A program made the translations under genes and the position numbers. Source: Paulownia fortunei (lineage: Eukaryota > Streptophyta > Magnoliopsida > Lamiales > Paulowniaceae). Taken from it: 64,000 nt of DNA. This document shows positions 23,885 through 36,512 of the stretch, one piece after another. Positions within the stretch are counted from its first letter, which is position 1, and each line of letters opens with the position of its first letter. Where the stretch lies: positions 5,115,993-5,179,992 of the forward strand of contig CM033109.1 in the NCBI GenBank assembly GCA_019321725.1, read 5' to 3'. The notes under the pieces were generated by a model. The model did not search any database, was not told where the DNA came from, and saw nothing but the letters and a program-made list of their open reading frames with translations.

Positions 23885-26800
23885 ATTGCAACGACGTCAA
23901 TATCGTATTCTCCGGCTTTTCAACAAATGGGTCCCAATTACGGGTTTATTTCCCGCGCAAAGCCCGCCACGGGCTTCTCCCGCCCGCCCCGACTCGCCAA
24001 TCTCCGGAAACCCTTGGCGGGCCATCGCCCTAATCTATTCCGACCCGTTTCAAACGGGGCAACGAGTCGCGCCTGGAAGAATCCAGCCTCGAGTCTGCTC
24101 GCTTTGATTCTGGTCCTAGTACCGCCAAACCCGCTTTTGAACCTGGCCAACAGAATGTGGGTCGCAGGTTTGTGTTTGGGTCCAATAATATTAGTCATAA
24201 TAGTAGTAATATTAATTTATTCAGCGAGAGTACTATGAATAGTGATGTAGAGAGAAGTGAAGTAGTGGATGAATTGAGGAGATTGAGAATTGAATGCGAA
24301 AAGCGGTATCTGAATAATGTGAATGTGAGTATTGGTAGTAGTGGCACTGGCTAATATATATATGAGTGGTAAAGATCACAGCCTGCGAAGTGTTGATGAA
24401 AGTGTGGTTTTCTGAGTTGCCTGATGAGATGAGAAGGTTGTTCATCGAAAGCGAACATTTCAATAAAATAACGTGCTAGGTTGTGGAAGTGGAACTTCCG
24501 AATAAGATGAAAAAATTGAATATTAAAGATTATGACCCGTGATGGTTCGAAGAATTATGCCTCTTGGGGAAGTGATATCGAGTTTTTGAGCGGGACCCTG
24601 GATTTTATGCTTTCAAACAAGATAGAAAATTTGGAACATTAAAGAGTGTCTGCGAATGAGAAGGTTGATGATTTAGTTCTGTAGACAGGAATAAATTATT
24701 TTGAAGACAGTGGAATACTTGAATAGTGCTAGTGCAGTTAGAAACAGTTCTAATCATATTAAAGTTACAAGAAATCTGAATTCTGGTGCAGAAGCTATGC
24801 ATGGTCTGCAGACTCAGAATTTGGGTTATGGAAATTTGAACAATGTCTTGGGATCGTTGAATTCAGGATTTACTTTTCAGGCAGGATTCCAGAGTAAGAA
24901 TAGTGGTACTCATACAAGTTTCGACTACCAAAGCATTTCAACATCATTGGTGTTGTTTGCATCTAGTAGCAATTGCGGGGCTCATTTCAAACCAATTGGG
25001 ATTGTTCCTGAGATGTCATCTTTGGACAGCCGACAAGAAGAATGTTGAGTTTAGTTTTTCTAGCAAGTTGGATAGTATGGAAGCACAACATGTGGAGTTC
25101 AAGAAACCGGATCAAAAAGAACACTTAGTTTTTGGCTTAGATAGAAAAGTGGAGACAAAGCGGGAGTTGGCCCGAGAAACTGGATCAAATCAAAAGAAGG
25201 GAAAGTGGAAAAAACCTGTGCAGGTTCCAGTGAAGTTTGGGAAAGACTTTGTCTTTCAGGAGAATTTGCAAGAGGATGCTGAACTTTCTGGACACTACTC
25301 ACCCATGGACGTCTCTCCGTATGAGGAAACACTGGCTGATAATAGTTAGACAGGAGAGACTTCTGTGGCGTCAGAGGAGTCTTCTCATTTTGATGAAACT
25401 AATTCTTCAAGTAAAGCACATCCATTTATTTCAAATGATATAGCTGATGAAGGCCTAGTTTCTGCAACAGAGGGCTTGTATATAAATGAATGTGATGTAA
25501 AGGGCAGTGAAGTGCAAGATGAAGAATCTACATGTTGCGTGAATGAAAGTATTAGGGTTGAGAGTCCTGAAGAAGATGCTGTTTCAGGGGCTGAGACTGA
25601 AAGCTTCAAGTCTGCAAATGATGAGTTAGATCACAGCACTGACTCCTTTATAACTGCAGCACATGTTGAAGGAAGTTCCAGCTCTTCAATTGAGAGGCAA
25701 GATAATGATGGAGGGACTCTGTTAAAATTTGACACAAGTCTAGCAGACATCGGCCAGACTAGCTTCATCTTGGTTGCATCTTCCACTGCTCTCAGTGAGT
25801 CCTCAGCATCAATGCGCATCCAGAAGAAGAAAAATCAAATTTAAGTTGGACGGGATTCATATGGCTGCACTTCTAGTGTCAAAGTTTCACATGCATCATC
25901 TCATTTCTCCCATTTTCAATTCTCTGAATCTTCATTGACGTCACCTAAGAAGGGTCAGAAGGGTAATCTCTCCACTTTGTCAAGCCAACGGAAGGGTAAG
26001 TCTGAGCAAGTCAAAGAACTGGATGCCAAGCAAGATTCTATTGCAGCTGCGAGCATGGCAGCTCAGGAATCCTGTGAAAAATTGCGGGTGAGGTTTGAAT
26101 TCATTCACTTTTATTTCAAAATTCATGGAATTGCATTTTTGGGCATTACAGATAGCTCTCTTCCTTTTTACTCCTATGTAACGGCAATATGTTATGGTAT
26201 TTGGCCATTGACAAGTTTTACACTCATTTATCCATGATCGTGCTTCTGATTTTATTTCATGCCAGAGGGAATCAAGCCTATGCAAAGGGGGGCTTTGCGA
26301 ATGCTGAAGATTGTTACACTGAGGGAGTGAATTGTATCTCACAACATGAGGCATCTAGAAGCTGTCTTAGGGCTCTAATGTTGTGCTATAGCAATCGTGC
26401 AGCAACACGTATGTCACTTGGAAGAATGAGAGAAGCATTAGAAGATTGTATGAAGGCTACTGCACTAGATCCCAATTTCCTTAGAGTGCAAGATTGAGCT
26501 ACCAGGTAAGGCATGTTTTTATTGCATTTGGCCCCCATACTGCTCTCAGCTTCTTGCTGTGTTCCCACTGTGGTTATCTCATTTTAGATATTCAGTTATC
26601 TGGTGTTCTGTTGTTTTTTGTTTTATTGTTTTCGTATTGGACATCAAGAGTAAAGGATATGCCTCAAAGGGGCAAAACAAGTAACCTGCACTTATTTAGC
26701 TTTGTGGAGGACCTCTAACACCCCCACCCCCTGGGCCCGGTGAATAAATTTAATGGTACTATGCAGAAGTATTGGTAAGTAGGATGATTTTACAATGTTA

Positions 26801-27500
26801 TTCCATGTTGTTTGTTGACTGGAACTCAATGACTCATTGTCCAGCTAATGTTATTTGTATCAATAAGAAGATAGTCCAAGCAAAGAATGTAAATTGCCAT
26901 CTGCAAGGATGTGGAATTTTTTTTGCTCATGTAGAACTTTAAGGTTAACTGATATGAATGATTATGACTATGCAAAGATAGTCCTATAATTATAACTTAA
27001 AAGATTTCCATTTTAGTTTTCTCTATATTTTTCTTCATGGATTTAGTGAGTTTGTTTGCTAGATGCTTTTGGATATAATGTTATCAACAATGTTGTGAAA
27101 GTCTCTTTCAATTCTTTCATATCAGCTATTAAATAGTCGAAAGATAGTTAAAACCTTATATTGAGCATAATGATATAAATGCTTTAGGTTCAGAGCCTAC
27201 TAGTTTCAACAATCTTATGGAACAAACTAATTGCTTGGAGAACAGACTTGTAATATAAATTGCTTTTCAACAACATGAATCATTGAGAGTTGCCTCACCC
27301 TTTCTTTGTGTCGGTTATAATAAATATATATTTTTCTGTCTAATGACTTATTTTTTTATTTTTTAGCTGTTATCTTGCCCTAGGGGAAGTTGAGAATGCA
27401 ACTCTGCATTTTATGAAGTGTTTGCGAGCAGGATCTGATGTCTGTGCAGAGAGGAGGCTTTTGATTGAAGCTTCTGAGGGCCTTGAGTGGGCGCAGGTAT
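23885..27500 (+). pseudogene. TPR co-chaperone pseudogene (TPR15/TPR16-like, J-domain class)
   Basis: Conserved blocks appear in order but in different frames. These are an N-terminal RPPRLANLRKPL...FRPVSN (about 23980-24060), FVFGSNN...DELRRLRIECEKRYL (24170-24320), a degraded ELPDEMRRL-type repeat (24410-24445), a long acidic/Ser-rich region (24900-25840), KGNLSTLSSQRKGKSEQVKE (25950-26010), a TPR exon with ALMLCYSNRAATRMSLGRMR (26260-26490), and a following exon CYLALGEVENATLHFMKCLR (27366-27496). Lesions: in-frame TAG at 25347, TAA at 25842, a frameshift near 25040, more shifts and stops in 24350-24660, and a broken exon end (TGA at 26495) where the family continues into the next TPR. Downstream TPRs and the expected C-terminal J domain are not found. 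Family identity is from memory. I read it as a decayed 5' half of the gene. Copy-specific expression is possible but no full protein can be made. Confidence 0.8.
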
Positions 27501-30316
27501 TGAAGTATGTTGTCATACTATATGTTTTAATTCTTAGCCAGAATCGTCTTAAACATGAGGACCACATGTTGACATCTGAAGAATAATATAAGTAGTATGC
27601 TACTGACCAGTGTCTGCTGAACATGTAGCTATTGTTAGTGCGAATGAAAATATCATGTGGTAGGCAGGGTCTAAAGCTGCATTGAGCTCGGCATGGTTAG
27701 GGCACAGAGTGAGATGGACCTTGCTGATTGGACACTAGTTATTTTGAAGCTAAATTAGTTGGTTTCTTCTATCTATTTCTCTTTGTCTATGTTCACAGTG
27801 CTCTAATTTTAATGTGAACTGATTTCTTCTTGTCTTATTTATCTTGTATATGAATAACTCGGGCCATATATTTATTTCTCACTTTTGACTTTTGCTTCTG
27901 TCACTATGGTTTATGTTTCAGTGTAACTGCTGGATATTTTACATTGATGTTAGCAAGACTTGCATTACCATTAGTGTTTTGGGTGAATTCTTGAAAATTC
28001 AAGCATCTAATTTGCTTTATCTTTTTTCTTCCATCTCTGTATCAATGCCATGTCAAGGTTAGAAGAGTTTTCGGAAATGTAAGCAATGCATTTCCTTGAT
28101 TACCCATTACCCACTTTTCTGAAATTTATGCTTAACTATTGTCACAAAGGTGTACAAAAAATCTCCTTGCATAGAGGTCAGATGAGAAAACTTGCTGGTA
28201 GTTGGCAGTGATAGTCGTATGTCTCTAAACATTTGAATTGTACTGTAGCAAATATTTATTTGCAAAATGGGTAGTTATTCCCAATAGTGACCAGGAACAT
28301 ATTTTCTTCCAGAAAATTTTGTTTTTTGGACTGTTTAGCTTGCGTATTAATGCTGATGCTTAGGTAATTTCTTCATATTTTGTTCTTGTTCTTGTTCTTT
28401 CACAGGATTCTGGTGGGTTTGTCATGTTGGAGACCTGTTAACTGTTTATACCTCTACTGGATGAACCCCATATTTATTCCTCATCCATTGAGTGGCACCT
28501 TTTTCTTTTTCAATTTTTTAACATCATATACAACCAACAAAAGTAATACCACTGCATGAAGTACTTTAAAGTGTTCCCTGTTAATAGTATCACTTGAATG
28601 CATTGTAGAGGCCTTCATTTGCTTGGCTAAATGCTTTTCACTTGCAGCACTCACGGTATGATCTGGAAGAAGAGATGAGAAATGCTCCAAAGAGAGGCAA
28701 TGGCAGCAGTACCTCAAAAATATATTAATATTTTCAGAACTACGCTTTTGAGTGAAGTGGCAGAAGGAGACAATGGCAAGAGGTTTGGAGATCATATGGA
28801 AAATTCACCCAGAGGGTCAGAAAGAAACCAATGTAATTGGTATTCGTGATGAGCCCATTGGAAGTACTGCATTGTGGCCATGCGCAACATAAACCAGAGA
28901 AGAAGGTGTTTTCCCCTGTCTCACAAACAGGAATACTACTCATTTTCTAGTGGACTTGGTTAGAAAGCCTAGAATAGATTCACCAGGAACTTGTCCCAAT
29001 CCCTAGTAAGTCCAATCAATGTTGAAATCATTGGTTTTTGAACTTTCAGAAAGTTATAGAATCCAAATTTCCAAACCAAGGATCAATGCCAAGGCTTACT
29101 AGAATGTTCATGTTCATCACTATTCTACAATTTGTTGTGGCGTTATTGGAGTCCCAGAATATTGGACCAACTGATTCCAGGAACTGAACAACAGAGGGCC
29201 GATTACTGATTCCCATTTTTGATTGGTTGTTCAAGTGTGGTTTCTACTATGCTCAATAAGGAGAAAATTACTGGTGTCTGCTGGATATATTTACTTGGAT
29301 GTAGATCACATCTTATTGACATAGAAAGAATGGCCATTATGATGTTTATTAATGCTGACCGAAAGAATGATAACTTCGACTTTTCTAAATGTTGGTAGGA
29401 CATGATGATGCACGGAAGTGGCTTTGCCAAAGAGGTGGATAGGCAGAAGCAGCAGTTTTGTCAAGGCCTCTTCGAGTCTTCAGCAGTTTCAGCTGACGAG
29501 TTGGTCTAATATGGCACATTGTAGGTTTATGGTGTTGTACATAAACTATAGTTTCTATTGTTAGGAAAATTGAAATCAAGTGGGTTTTGTTTCTTTCTTT
29601 TTTTTTTTTTCTTGTTTGTGATATAGATACTGTTAAGGAGTTTACGCTGCTCTATTCGTTAATTCCTTTGGCCAAGCTCCTGCATCTCTGCGGTAAATGG
29701 CCTTGGAAGTGCAAAAGTTTTTTATATATGATTGCTGTATATGAGATGATAAAAACTTAGTTTGAGCAACTGAGTGGTAGGGAGCAGATTCCCTTCAAAT
29801 CCTCTTCATTTAAGGATTCATTACCTGTGTCTTGCTGGGCAACCAATGTGTCAAATATGAAATATCACATCTACTTTTGAGACATCCCAAACCTAAATTT
29901 TGCTATTACTCATCTCTACTTTTACACATTAAGGCTTTTGCTGAAAGGGTAGTGGAAAATTGGCAGAAGATTCTCATAATTTAGCAATAAGAATTCAACT
30001 AAGAACATTTCAAACAATCTTATAAGTCTTTCCATGTATTCACAGCTCAGTGAATTCAGGATTTGAATCAGGTCTTTCACAGAAACTATGCCCAGCTCTC
30101 ACAAGAAAGATTACAGGTGCACTGCAACTGCATGAAGTGGATACTGGATAATAGCAACTGGAAGTGCTTGAACTCTGCATGATACAACAATTATTCACTG
30201 TTTTGATCTAATTTTGCTTGTCAGTTATGCAACCCATTAAAAAGATAAGGAAAAGAGAATTAACTTTGCGGCCTGAACAGCTAAAGTGTTTTACAAGAGT
30301 TTCATAAGGACATTCT
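27501..30316. other. Region between the TPR pseudogene and the SDH-like gene
   Basis: I looked for the missing TPR and J-domain exons and saw none. The TPR-bearing exon at 27366 ends with GAGTGGGCGCAG before a GT, and what follows looks intronic or non-homologous. Segments at 28660-28800 and 29400-29510 have moderate GC and short open stretches but no motif I recognise. The last 300 or so bases should contain the 3' UTR of the minus-strand gene ending at 30317. Confidence 0.45.
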
Positions 30317-33300
30317 TCATTCGTAAATCCCAAAGCCTATCTCTTTAGGATCTGTTTCAACCATCCACGGAGCCCTATAAAAATGAACGACAATGAGTTA
30401 ACCAGAGCTGTATTAAGTAATGAAAGAACTGAGGAAACGGGGGCCAAGTCTTGCTGCTAGAAAATCATACTTATTCATGATGAAATTGATTGTTCCTTGT
30501 GCAGCCCGACTGAGAAGAGTTCCCCTTGCCTCAATTGCAATACCTTCAGGCTACAAGCAGAGCATGGAACAAGTTAAAAGGGAGTAGAATTGTAAGGTTT
30601 ACATTCTTTTAATCTTTTAGCACAGGTATCACCTCTTCTGGAAACCAAACCCCAGGCTGTGTACTTCCTTCAAGAATGGCCAGGACAAATGCAGCTGTTG
30701 AAATTCCCACTGATCTGAAAAACATTGATTGGTACAACACATAACGACAGACGTCAACACATAAATATCCTCTTGATTTATTCAACAAGGAATCTGATGT
30801 ACAGCTAAAAGCATTATTGGCAACTCAGTATGGCCTGTTTAGTGTTGAGTAAATATATGATGTGGAAGTAAGAGCAGATTTCCATTGAGCAGACAGAAAC
30901 AAACACAAGAAAGACTCACTCAGATAGTTTTTTGTGGCTGAATATTCCTATTCTACTCCGTCCATCTGAACAATCCAAATCAATCTGTTTCGATGGAAAT
31001 GTTAAACAATGGAAGAAATCTTAATGTGTAGAAATTCAATTATTTTAAATTTAGAATTTCTTTAAAAATATACAAGATAGAACAACATAAGAAAGTAATG
31101 ATACCCTCATTGACATCCTCTCTCCAGAAATTCCATCAACTGCCCTGACTAAAGGGTCAAATAATTGAACTAATTGTTGAACTTTACTTCGGTCTCTCAG
31201 GGTTTCCTGGAGATTTTATGAATCTTACAAAATCATATTTCAACATAGAGTAACATAAACCATTAAAGCAGAGGTCAATTTTATCAGTTGTTCAAATGCA
31301 AAATATTAAAACAGAAAGAACATTTCATTCTGAGAGAGAGAGATATCCAAAAAAAAATAAAAAATTGACAACAAAATAGGTAAATTATATCCGTGTATGG
31401 TGACAAGCAGGGCTTAATGATCGTTGTCCTTGATCACGTACAACACTGTGAGGACTAGATGGTGTTGTCTCTCAGAAACAGCATGCATGAGACCACTGTA
31501 TCTAACCCATTTAAACTATTTTGCAAAGCACCATTAGATATATCCTATACCAAACTGTAGCATTTTACTAATTAAAGATAAAACATTTAGTTTTCAGAAT
31601 TTAATTCACATACAGCTGGAAGCAAATATGTCATGGCTACCATTCCCCAATTCCAGAAAAATGGTGCAGTTCCAAACCGCGCACTGACAGTTGGTACTCC
31701 AAGGACCTCATGGATGCTTCTCACCTCCGGTAAATTCCTGGAAAAAAGATTCATTTACTGTACCTACTCGGGAGAAGAATGAATGGCTAGTGAAGGTCCC
31801 ATCATGAGGAATTTTAGTCTGAATCAATACACCAACATGCTTTCTGCAACTATGCTTTATGGCAGATTCCAAAATAAGTTTTGTATAAGCATCTTTTAGT
31901 GTCTTTTTCTAAAATGTAATATTAAGGACATCTTGTGAAACTGTGTTTGAGTGTCTTTTTCTTAAATGTTAATCATGAAGGACTTGTTCAAATACAGCCA
32001 AATCTAAATTAACAAGCTCATGAAGAGTTGAACTGAGAATGCAATTTATGGCAAAAAGCATGACTATGGTTCCAAAAAAGACACAGATTTACATATAAAC
32101 GAGTATGTTATATGTATTAAAAAGTGAATTATTATAATTCATAGGCAGGAGTGAAGCAAAGATTGAGTACTTGAGTCATACTACATTACATGTAGACCCA
32201 AGTGACATGGACAAGAAGGCAATATCTTAGCTGCACCTATGAAATTAACAGCTTTTATCTGGAATGGTTGCTGCTGATAACATATGATTCTGAGAAACTT
32301 ACAAGAGGAAAACATCCTTCTTTCCAATTCCTTGTCCAAAATCAATGTTGAGCATTCCACTATAAGGTTTCAGTTTGATTTTCTCTCCTGTGAAATTCCT
32401 CTTATCCAATGAAGATCAACAATAGAAGGTAATGGACTAATAAGAAAAAAACAGAGTCCACCAGCCAACCTTTATTATATGCAACTACCTCCTCCCCCAG
32501 AAGTAAAAAGCTAGTTGATAATATTGTCGGGCCAGCACCACCAGAGCCAGCAGTGTAGTAGTAGAACCTAAGAACAAGAAAGCGTGTTGGTGGATAATAA
32601 TTGCACAAGAATTTTAAAGAAACAAAAGAATATAAGCAAATCAATAAATATTTTGACTTTCCAGCTATTGTGTTTCTAACTCTCCAAATCTAGCTATTAT
32701 GTTGCCAATGATTTTGTATCCGTTTCTGCACTTAGCAAGCAACTATGCTTCTATTCCATGACATCGGAGGTTTGTCCTGTTCTGTTCAAATATATAGGAA
32801 TCTATATATGCAGGTGAACGTTAGGAAAGGACAGCCACTGTTGCGAACCTTTCATTTTATACCAATCAAGCTCTCCACATTGGTTAGTCCAATCAACTTC
32901 CACTTCATTAATCAACTTTCAGTGGTTTTTCTAAGAGATGCCAAATGGATGATGATTATATATAGAAAAAAAAAATGATTACCTCAGCCTCTGTGGTTCA
33001 CCTTTGCCTTCACTTTTGGCTGCACGAACAAGCTCTGCTGCCATCACTGTAATAATAATGCAGAAAGCATTAATGTTTGAAAACTGAATATATGCCCTAA
33101 AGCCAATACTATATCCAAGGAAAAAGTCGACGTATGATGGCTATGTTGCAGATAACGCCAAAGCATGATGATGGTAATGATCATATTAAAAATCAAAACT
33201 TAGTCCCAGTAATATGTTAAATGTTGGTTAGGAAGTCCCGCCAATTTTTGGGCTAATGCTACGTCAAAGAAAATTGATATTTGCCGAACTCATAAGTAAG

Positions 33301-34452
33301 CATCAGACAGCCACGCCACATGTGAAAAATGTACATGGACCATATATCGCAAGACTAAGACTCTTCAGAAAAAAACCATTTAGTAATGTCGTTAAATCAA
33401 TTCATGAGACCAGAGAATTCACGCAAGATTTGATGCTGAACAATACCACTACATCTACGGCAAGTAAACAGGATAAGAACATATTGATCTTAAGCCACTG
33501 ACCCTATTAATCCAACAAAGAATTGCAGCAATTTCAATAATGATCAAATAGCTAGCTGTCTACGCACTGTAAGGTTTCTAAATGCTTCAACAGCTTTACA
33601 AGGATAATGCAACAGAACTGTTGCTCACTCCTGGGTAGATTCCCCCGGTTGTTATTGCTGGAATGTTTGCATCCAGCGCTCTGTTCATGTAGGATTTTGC
33701 GCGCCACGCATAGCTTGTATCATCACACACATCAAGATATGCGGTCTGTCTTATCAAAACAATTAAGATCATGCTCATGTCTTGATAAGAAGTTAGTAAT
33801 CAATATTAATAAATCTATAATATCACACACGGTTCCGAAATTAAAGGCATGCTCACTACCTTTCTCTCACCTTGTTCTGAATTGCAGCATCAAGCACAGT
33901 GCACTTCTCAGCCTGCTGAAATGGCCCAGCAGTATGAACGACAAGATCTACCTCTACACATAGCTAAGAGATGGTTATGCAAATGTACTTGCAAATTGAA
34001 GCAGCTGAAATTATTGAAGTGTTAATACTTCTGTAAGGTCATACATCCCACTATTGGTGTAATCTAACAAATAAAGGATCAGGATATCATTACTAATGTA
34101 GATTCACGACTTGAAAACAATTAGAAGAATCACAAACCCTTCAAAGCTTCTTCCAGTGATTTACTATTATTGATGTCAACTTCAGAGAATTCGGTATTGT
34201 TGCCTAATTTTGTCACCATTGCAGCACCGTTATCCCTGTCAATTAACCGAATTTGAAAATTCAGCTCTACTTTCGAGAAGTAAAACTTATCGAGTAAGAG
34301 AAAACAGCCAAGTATTATGGACGGACATATTGCCATAAAGATCAAAAACATAGCATCATTAGTCAATACTCAATATCAAGTCAGATTAATTCAGCCTCCA
34401 ACTTAATTATCAAATGTATATCTGTACTGAGATTCTCATCCGATGCAATTTC

Positions 34453-34519
<67 letters not shown>

Positions 34520-34948
34520 CGATGCGCGCACACACACACACTAGAACATCAGAATGTTTTGGCACATTTCACATTTTCCACCAATTAAAAAAACTTTGAC
34601 TTTTTCATTCTGTTCTTCATTCTTATTAATCATTTCCTTGGAACCCAAAAACTTGGACACCATTACCAACAGGGGTCACAAATTGCTATTTGCGAAGGCA
34701 TAAAACTACCTGTTCCGACCACCTATGATGATACGAAGATCGGGGCAGAATTTGGACAGGGCAAGGGCAGTCGAACCTCCTACTCTTCCAGTGCCCCCTA
34801 GTATCAGAATTCTTGAATTTTTCACTTTTTCCGGAAGCTCAACCCTCTCAATAGTACTGCTGCTTTTCTCTTTACCAGTTTCTTTTGCGGAAGCCATTAC
34901 AAGATTTCTGCCGACGCCGGTGTTCAATTGCAAGCAGAATCTTGCCAT
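30317..34948 (-). CDS. Saccharopine dehydrogenase-like oxidoreductase, probably plastid-targeted
   Basis: Thirteen minus-strand exons keep phase: 34948-34710, 34235-34138, 33953-33871, 33745-33619, 33046-32983, 32567-32470, 32387-32303, 31737-31614, 31206-31105, 30984-30920, 30714-30633, 30550-30471, 30374-30317 (1305 nt, 434 aa). The Rossmann motif ILILGGTGRVGG sits at residues 47-58. Other conserved blocks are DLVVHTAGPFQQ, TAYLDVCDDTSYA, GIYPGVSN, AGSGGAGPTIL, FLLLGEEV and GTAPFFWNWG. It resembles the plant family of Arabidopsis At1g50450 (from memory), annotated as saccharopine dehydrogenase-like; the true reaction is not established and it need not act in lysine breakdown. The first ~40 residues are basic/Ser-rich and could be a plastid transit peptide. 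I chose the ATG at 34948; an in-frame ATG at 35089 would add 47 residues. Exon 4 uses a weak donor (AACA|GTTCTG). The gene looks intact. Confidence 0.9.
34455..34516. repeat. (CT)n microsatellite in SDH-like intron 1
   Basis: About 30 CT dinucleotides, followed at 34528-34540 by a short CA run. It lies in the first intron of the minus-strand gene, where it reads (GA)n. It is likely to be length-polymorphic. Confidence 0.9.
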
Positions 34949-36512
34949 GTTTCTTTCTCTACTCGCGCACACAGAGTGAGACTCTGTATTTTCTCCTCTT
35001 CTTTTTCGCCTTTTCCCGCAGTTATCAGTATAAACTTTATCGTTACTGATGATGTGGGTTTCCTTTAGACACTCGCTGCGTGGAGGCAAGTGTTGGTCCT
35101 GTTGAATGCGGGTTTGTCAAGATTTAAGCTCGGATACCCAATAAAATAATACTAGTTCGATATTAAAATAACGTTTGGGAAAAAAAATTAATATAACTTA
35201 TTTTTCAATAAAAAATTATTTATTTTATTTATAAGGTTTTTCAGTCAAAATTAAAAATATATATTTTTTAACTTGTAGATGTCATTTTTAATCACATAAT
35301 TTCTATTTTACTAAAAAAAAAAATACACATCATTGATATAGTATGGATTTGGTCTGGTTTATGATAGGTTCATTTAAGTAGGGTTTCGAATTTGGTCTAG
35401 TTTATGATAGGTTCGTTTAAGTAGGGTTTCGAATGAAGTTGGCTAGTCAGTAGTCTTACGTGGATCTTGACCTACAAGGTCTTTCAATATTTTTATAGTT
35501 CACATTCAAATAATAGTTTGACGGAGCATGCATTTAAAAGATTTTAAATTCGAGTTAAGTTCGTTCAACACGATCGGGAGCTGTATGATAATAAATAAAT
35601 ATGGGCTATGGTCATTTGTTGTAACCCAAATTAATCTAAGTAGCTGCATAATACTATTAATAAAGTTAACATGGTTTAAATCTGAACTGGTTTGATAATT
35701 ATCACTAATGAACAAAGTCAGGCAGTAATTTATGTATAATGATATTAAATATAATTTAGGATAAATCATTAAATTGTATTAGCAAAATTTCTCTTTGGCC
35801 TCAATTAATGTTACTATATAAATAAGAGCTTTAAGTTCTAATAAAAAGATTTTGCTCTTTTTGCATTCACTTCTTCTATAATATAATATTTTTCTCTAAT
35901 ATTTTAAGTGAATATATTTTGTGATTTACTACTAGTTTAAGCATCTATAAAATATCTATGTTGGATCCTCCCCAATGCTTTGCAAGTCAGATCGATCAAT
36001 ACTGTTTGTTCGATGAAGTGAGTTAACCAATGACTTGGGTATTGTTAAGGTTCCTGGGTCAAGTATTCTTTAATGTGTTGAACTTATAACACATCACACA
36101 TAATATTGATGTGATATAAATAAAATATATATATATATAAATGTTCAATATAATTTAATTGATGTGATATAAAGAATAATAAAAACTTGTTGATGAGACA
36201 AACAAACTATTATTTTTTATATTAAAATATTTATTATCACATAAAAATTATTTTTTTAAAATATTATTACTAAATACATTTTTAAAAATTTACATCTTTT
36301 TATGCATAAAATAATCATAAGTCAAATAAATTTTTATTTTTATACATATATAGTCAACATTTCTGCGTAACTTCCAAACACATTTTTATTTTTAAATAAA
36401 AGTTTAGTAAAATTATTTTTAAAGTTGAAAATATGAAAATGAGTTTGAAAATGAAAACAAATGGATTCTTTGGTAATTACCCAAAATTATGATAGAAGAT
36501 AAAAAAACCTCA
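34949..36512. other. SDH-like upstream region and AT-rich intergenic DNA
   Basis: Roughly 34950-35150 should carry the SDH-like promoter and 5' UTR (minus strand). The rest is AT-rich and includes a 43-bp tandem repeat at 35347-35432 and short TA runs near 36126. No gene seen. Confidence 0.5.
35347..35432. repeat. 43-bp tandem duplication
   Basis: Two adjacent copies of a 43-bp unit starting ATTTGGTCT and ending AGGGTTTCGA. They differ at two positions (TCTGG/TCTAG and TTCATTT/TTCGTTT). Non-coding. Confidence 0.85.

Noticed and set aside
23886..24238. ORFs of 73 and 103 codons as a new intact gene
   Set aside because: Their conserved blocks match the N-terminal part of the TPR co-chaperone family in shifting frames, so they are parts of the pseudogene.
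28660..29510. Possible remaining exons of the TPR gene
   Set aside because: Translation in all plus-strand frames gave no match to later TPR or J-domain sequence, so the pseudogene is ended at about 27500.
29764..29810. tRNA/SINE-like words (GAGCAACTGAGTGG and TTCAAATCC)
   Set aside because: No cloverleaf could be formed by eye and the A- and B-box matches are poor.
34455..34516. Regular repeat array as a CRISPR candidate
   Set aside because: A pure dinucleotide microsatellite in a plant intron, with no repeat-spacer structure.
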